This document shows positions 61,159 to 64,000 of a stretch of 64,000 nt of DNA, piece after piece. The number at the start of each line of letters is the position of its first letter. The first letter of the stretch is position 1. Source of the stretch: Bifidobacterium breve DSM 20213 = JCM 1192 (GTDB lineage: Bacteria > Actinomycetota > Actinomycetes > Actinomycetales > Bifidobacteriaceae); NCBI RefSeq assembly GCF_001025175.1, contig NZ_AP012324.1, forward strand, positions 62,001 through 126,000, written 5' to 3'. A program made the translations under genes and the position numbers. Under the pieces are notes generated by a model. That model ran no database searches. It worked only from the letters and a program-made list of their open reading frames with translations, and was not told the origin of the DNA.

Positions 61159-62793
61159 ATGTTGGAACCGTACGTGCGCCCGGGTATTGACGACCGCCCG
61201 GATCTCGACAAGGCATTGAGTCCCGAAGACAAGGATGCCGTGGCCCGACTGGCCATCAAAGATCGTCGGCGTCCTCCCGAGGCATCCGCCGATCAGCCCG
61301 AGGCCCAGGCCGTGCGTCTGGCGGCCGCCGGTTCGTCGGCTGCTGCCGCTGCCGCGGCCGGCGTGGATGCCCCTGCGCCTGATCTGTCGTCTGCATATCT
61401 CGATATGCGCGATCCGATGGTCGCCGCCAATGGTCAGCGACCCACCGCTGTTCAGATTTCCCGTCTTAATTGGGGCTTTTTCGTGGCTTCGATTCTGGTC
61501 GGCGCGCCTTGGGCGGCGTTGAACACCATCGCCATGCCCAACGCCGTGGCGCGTTTGTTCGACTACGACACCGCTTCTGCCATATCGGTCACCATCAATC
61601 CGTCCACCGGCCGTCCGCTGCCCGTCGCCACTGACTTGGTGGTGCCTCTGGCCGTGCTGGTGGTCGTTGGCGTGGTGGCCTCCATGTTCGCGATGCCCTT
61701 GGTCTCCGCGCTGTCCGACCGCACACGTATTCCTCTGGGCCGCCGTACCCCGTGGATGGTGGCGGGTGGCGTGCTGTGCGCGCTGATCACGCTGGTTCTG
61801 GGGCAGAACACAGGCCTCGTAGTGCTGTGTTTCTTCTGGGCGCTCATGCAGTTTGCCTATGCGATGATTTCCGTGCCGTTGGCCAGCGCCATCAGCGAAC
61901 GGGTTCCGGACAAATTCCGTCCGCGCATTGAGCGCTGGCACGGTATCGGCGTGATGCTTGGCCAAGCGCTTGGTGTATGCATGGGTGCGCTCGGCGTGAT
62001 GTTCGACTCCTTCACGCCGTTTGCCTACACCGCCGTGCTGTTTGCGGTTTCCGGCATCCTGACCGTGATCATGCTGCCCAAGGAGCCTTCCAGCCAGGAG
62101 CAGCCACATCAACGATTCGAGTCGAGCCAGGTGTTTGACCAGCTGCGTCCGCCGGCACATGCGCCTGCATTCGCCCGTGTGTTCGCCGCTCGCGTGTGCA
62201 TGATGACGGGCGTTGGACTGACCGGGGTCTTTCTGTGGTATCTCGTGCGCTTTTGGGTGTATGGCAAGGCTGTGGTGTTCACTTCCGCGCCATTGACCAT
62301 TCCCGCGGGCCTCCTCATCGCCGGCATGGCCGCGGCAACGCTCATCGGTGCTGCGCTCGCGTCCTGGGCCGCTGGGCCGATCTCCGAGAAGATCGAGGAA
62401 CGGAACATCGCCACCACTGCAGTGGTGGCGGCATCCTGCCTGCTGTATGCCATCGGCGTGGCGGTGGCATGGGGGCTCGGCGTCTGGTCCACCGGCACGG
62501 CACGCGAAAACGGCATGCTGCTCTTCGCGCTGATCTCCGGATTCGCCTTCGGCGTCTACGATGCGTTAGGCCTTGAACTGGTAATGAATGCCCTACCCGA
62601 TCCGCGCAACGCCGGTCATGATCTTGGCATCTATGCACTGGCCAATTCGGTCGGACTGGCGCTCGCCGCCATTATCGGAGCCGTGCTGGTCAGCGCATTT
62701 GCGAGCAGCTTCGGCTACTACCTGCTGTTCCCCTCCGCCATCGTCATGGTGTTCCTCGCCGGAATCATCACGCTCTCTTCCAAGGCAGAGTAA
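61159..62793 (+). CDS. scrT: Sucrose transporter-like MFS/GPH permease
   Basis: A 544-residue permease with twelve helices and a long hydrophilic N-terminus (about 95 residues, rich in Asp, Ala and Arg) that is longer than usual. The SDRTRIPLGRRTPWM motif after the second helix group fits glycoside-type or sucrose/H+ symporters. Its place between scrP and a LacI gene matches the scrP-scrT-scrR gene order described in bifidobacteria. It most likely imports sucrose with a proton. The start has AAAGAG upstream. Confidence 0.88.
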   Translation: MLEPYVRPGIDDRPDLDKALSPEDKDAVARLAIKDRRRPPEASADQPEAQAVRLAAAGSSAAAAAAAGVDAPAPDLSSAYLDMRDPMVAANGQRPTAVQISRLNWGFFVASILVGAPWAALNTIAMPNAVARLFDYDTASAISVTINPSTGRPLPVATDLVVPLAVLVVVGVVASMFAMPLVSALSDRTRIPLGRRTPWMVAGGVLCALITLVLGQNTGLVVLCFFWALMQFAYAMISVPLASAISERVPDKFRPRIERWHGIGVMLGQALGVCMGALGVMFDSFTPFAYTAVLFAVSGILTVIMLPKEPSSQEQPHQRFESSQVFDQLRPPAHAPAFARVFAARVCMMTGVGLTGVFLWYLVRFWVYGKAVVFTSAPLTIPAGLLIAGMAAATLIGAALASWAAGPISEKIEERNIATTAVVAASCLLYAIGVAVAWGLGVWSTGTARENGMLLFALISGFAFGVYDALGLELVMNALPDPRNAGHDLGIYALANSVGLALAAIIGAVLVSAFASSFGYYLLFPSAIVMVFLAGIITLSSKAE

Positions 62794-62801
62794 CAGCGCG
62801 A

Positions 62802-62814
62802 TAAACCGGTTCGA
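62802..62814. promoter_or_regulatory. LacI-type operator before scrR2
   Basis: TAAACCGGTTCGA, which shares the AAACCGGTTCGA core of the two scrP operators, lies 50 bases before the second LacI gene. This fits autoregulation. Confidence 0.75.
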
Positions 62815-62862
62815 GTACACTGGTCGTCAGTAATCCAGCTAGTACTCACGGGGGAGCAAACC

Positions 62863-63915
62863 ATGGTCGGTATGCGCGACGTAGCCAAAACGGCAGGAGT
62901 GTCGCTCAGCACCGTTTCGCTGGTGGTCAATAACACCGGCTATGTCTCGGACGATATGCGCGCCAAAGTCGAGGCCGCGATGCGCCAGCTCAACTATATT
63001 CCCAACGAGCTGGCCCGCAATCTGTACCGCAATCGCACCAACACCATCGGTGTGATTATGCCGACTATCGCCCACCCGTTCTTCGCCACGCTCACTGCGC
63101 ATCTGCAGCGTGAGTTCGCCGCGCGCGACCTCAAAACCCTATTGTGTTCCATCGCTGATGCAGACAAAGGCGAGGGTGAATATGTCGACATGCTGCAGCG
63201 GCACATGATGGACGGCATCGTCATGGCGGCCCACACCGAGCATCCGGGCGGCTACTGGACATCCATTCATCGTCCGATTGTTGCTTTTGATCGCACGTTG
63301 GGCGAGGGTGTTCCGGCCGTTCGATCCGATCATGAACAGGGCGGCCGGCTGATTGCCCGTCAGCTCATCGATTCCGGAGCGCGTCATGTGGTGCTCGTCG
63401 GTGGTCCGCGCTCCCAGTTCGCGGAAGCCACCACGTTCCCCACGATTCGCTATCATCTCACCGTTGAACGGATGCTGGCTGATGCCGGCATTGCCTGCGA
63501 TTACGTGGAAGCCGGCATTGTGGCCGATATTTGCGCACACGAGGCCACCGCCCGTGCCATCTTTGAGAGATATTCCGATGTCGATGCCATCGTCGGATCG
63601 GACCTGGTGGCATCCGTGGCGTTGCAGGAGGCGCTGCGCCGAGGAATTTCAGTTCCCCGCGATCTGCAGATCATCGCCTACGACGGCACCTTCATGGCCG
63701 AGACCGCCGGCATGCGCCTGACCGCGGTGCGGCAGGATTTCCCCGCCGTCGCCGCCGCCCTCGCCTCCCGCATGGACTCCCAAATCGCCGCCGATAACGG
63801 AACCACGAGTGCCGCTGCAGCTGAGGGCGGGAATGCAGTTGCGGCCAATGGCGGCCAGTCTACTTCCGAAGACATCATCTCCGTAACCCTCATCCCCGGA
63901 GAGACTACCCGGTAG
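62863..63915 (+). CDS. scrR: LacI family transcriptional regulator (ScrR-like 2)
   Basis: A 350-residue regulator with the helix-turn-helix MRDVAKTAGVSLSTVSLVVN and a LacI effector domain. Its N-terminal 60 residues differ at few positions from the regulator at 57913, so both should bind the same site, and the recognition helices are identical. The ATG has GGGGGAG. The C-terminus ends in an Ala/Ser/Asn-rich stretch. By position in the scrP-scrT-scrR order it is the main sucrose repressor. Confidence 0.93.
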   Translation: MVGMRDVAKTAGVSLSTVSLVVNNTGYVSDDMRAKVEAAMRQLNYIPNELARNLYRNRTNTIGVIMPTIAHPFFATLTAHLQREFAARDLKTLLCSIADADKGEGEYVDMLQRHMMDGIVMAAHTEHPGGYWTSIHRPIVAFDRTLGEGVPAVRSDHEQGGRLIARQLIDSGARHVVLVGGPRSQFAEATTFPTIRYHLTVERMLADAGIACDYVEAGIVADICAHEATARAIFERYSDVDAIVGSDLVASVALQEALRRGISVPRDLQIIAYDGTFMAETAGMRLTAVRQDFPAVAAALASRMDSQIAADNGTTSAAAAEGGNAVAANGGQSTSEDIISVTLIPGETTR

Positions 63916-64000
63916 CTGTATCGTGGCTTTTTCCCCATCCTCCCGATGAGAGGAGCTGTCTCACCACGACGGAAGCCGTGACGTTCTCCATCGTGGCTTC
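63916..64000. other. Right edge of the window
   Basis: No complete gene is seen. Bases 63937-63975 have a partial GGGGAG-type repeat (CCTCCCGATGAGAGGAGCTG). ATCGTGGCTT appears twice (about 63928 and 63988), which may be another short repeat cut by the edge. Confidence 0.4.

Overview
The window comes from a high-G+C actinobacterium, almost certainly a Bifidobacterium of the longum/breve type. The signs are a 508-residue sucrose phosphorylase with the bifidobacterial active-site numbering (Asp192, Glu232), an scrP-scrT-scrR type sucrose locus, and the actinobacterial crgA / DUF881 / sortase E / pabA / pknB-pknA-pbpA-rodA-pstP-fhaB-fhaA block, which lies near the replication origin in relatives such as Mycobacterium. 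dnaA and dnaN are not in the window.

Layout. 0-6 kb: an MFS exporter, a small SCP2-like protein, glycogen phosphorylase, a small membrane protein and a rhomboid protease. 6.1-6.4 kb: a gene-free stretch packed with DnaA boxes, which looks like an origin or a DnaA-titration site. 6.6-18.9 kb: the cell-division and Ser/Thr-kinase signalling block. 19-31 kb: a dipeptidyl-peptidase gene with 52-bp tandem repeat arrays on both sides, an alpha/beta hydrolase, hsp20, an EamA transporter, an esterase plus MprF-like pair, and a complex of long-stem inverted repeats. 31-40 kb: msrAB, a flavoprotein, then an accessory-looking block (Fic protein with an elaborate operator, GT2 glycosyltransferase with a low-complexity insert, PLD-helicase-DUF3427 protein with a NUDIX partner). 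39-57 kb: housekeeping genes (hemolysin III family, tRNA-Leu, tgt, an HtrA protease, a P1B ATPase, fprA, htpX, tRNA-Gly, a frameshifted EamA gene, fba, purA, a ClC channel, two crcB genes). 57.7-64 kb: sucrose utilisation, scrP and scrT flanked by two closely related LacI regulators that share operator sequences.

How the genes work together. The kinase block couples Ser/Thr phosphorylation (PknA, PknB, PstP, two FHA readers) to septal and wall synthesis (PbpA, RodA, CrgA). The sucrose locus imports sucrose and cleaves it phosphorolytically, and glycogen phosphorylase likewise feeds glucose-1-phosphate into metabolism.

The most unusual material is non-coding. There is a 52-bp-period tandem repeat family at three loci, a long-stem palindromic element family at 30.4-30.9 and 42.1-42.3 kb, and a dispersed GGGGAG-type repeat that has entered the reading frames of the peptidase and of the P-type ATPase. 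There is also a palindrome family (arms TGTCCGATTC/GAATCGGACA) around crcB and scrP, and many genes have a -10-like hexamer only 6-8 nt before the start codon, suggesting leaderless transcripts. The best candidate for a poorly described protein system is the PLD-helicase-DUF3427 plus NUDIX pair near the autoregulated Fic gene.
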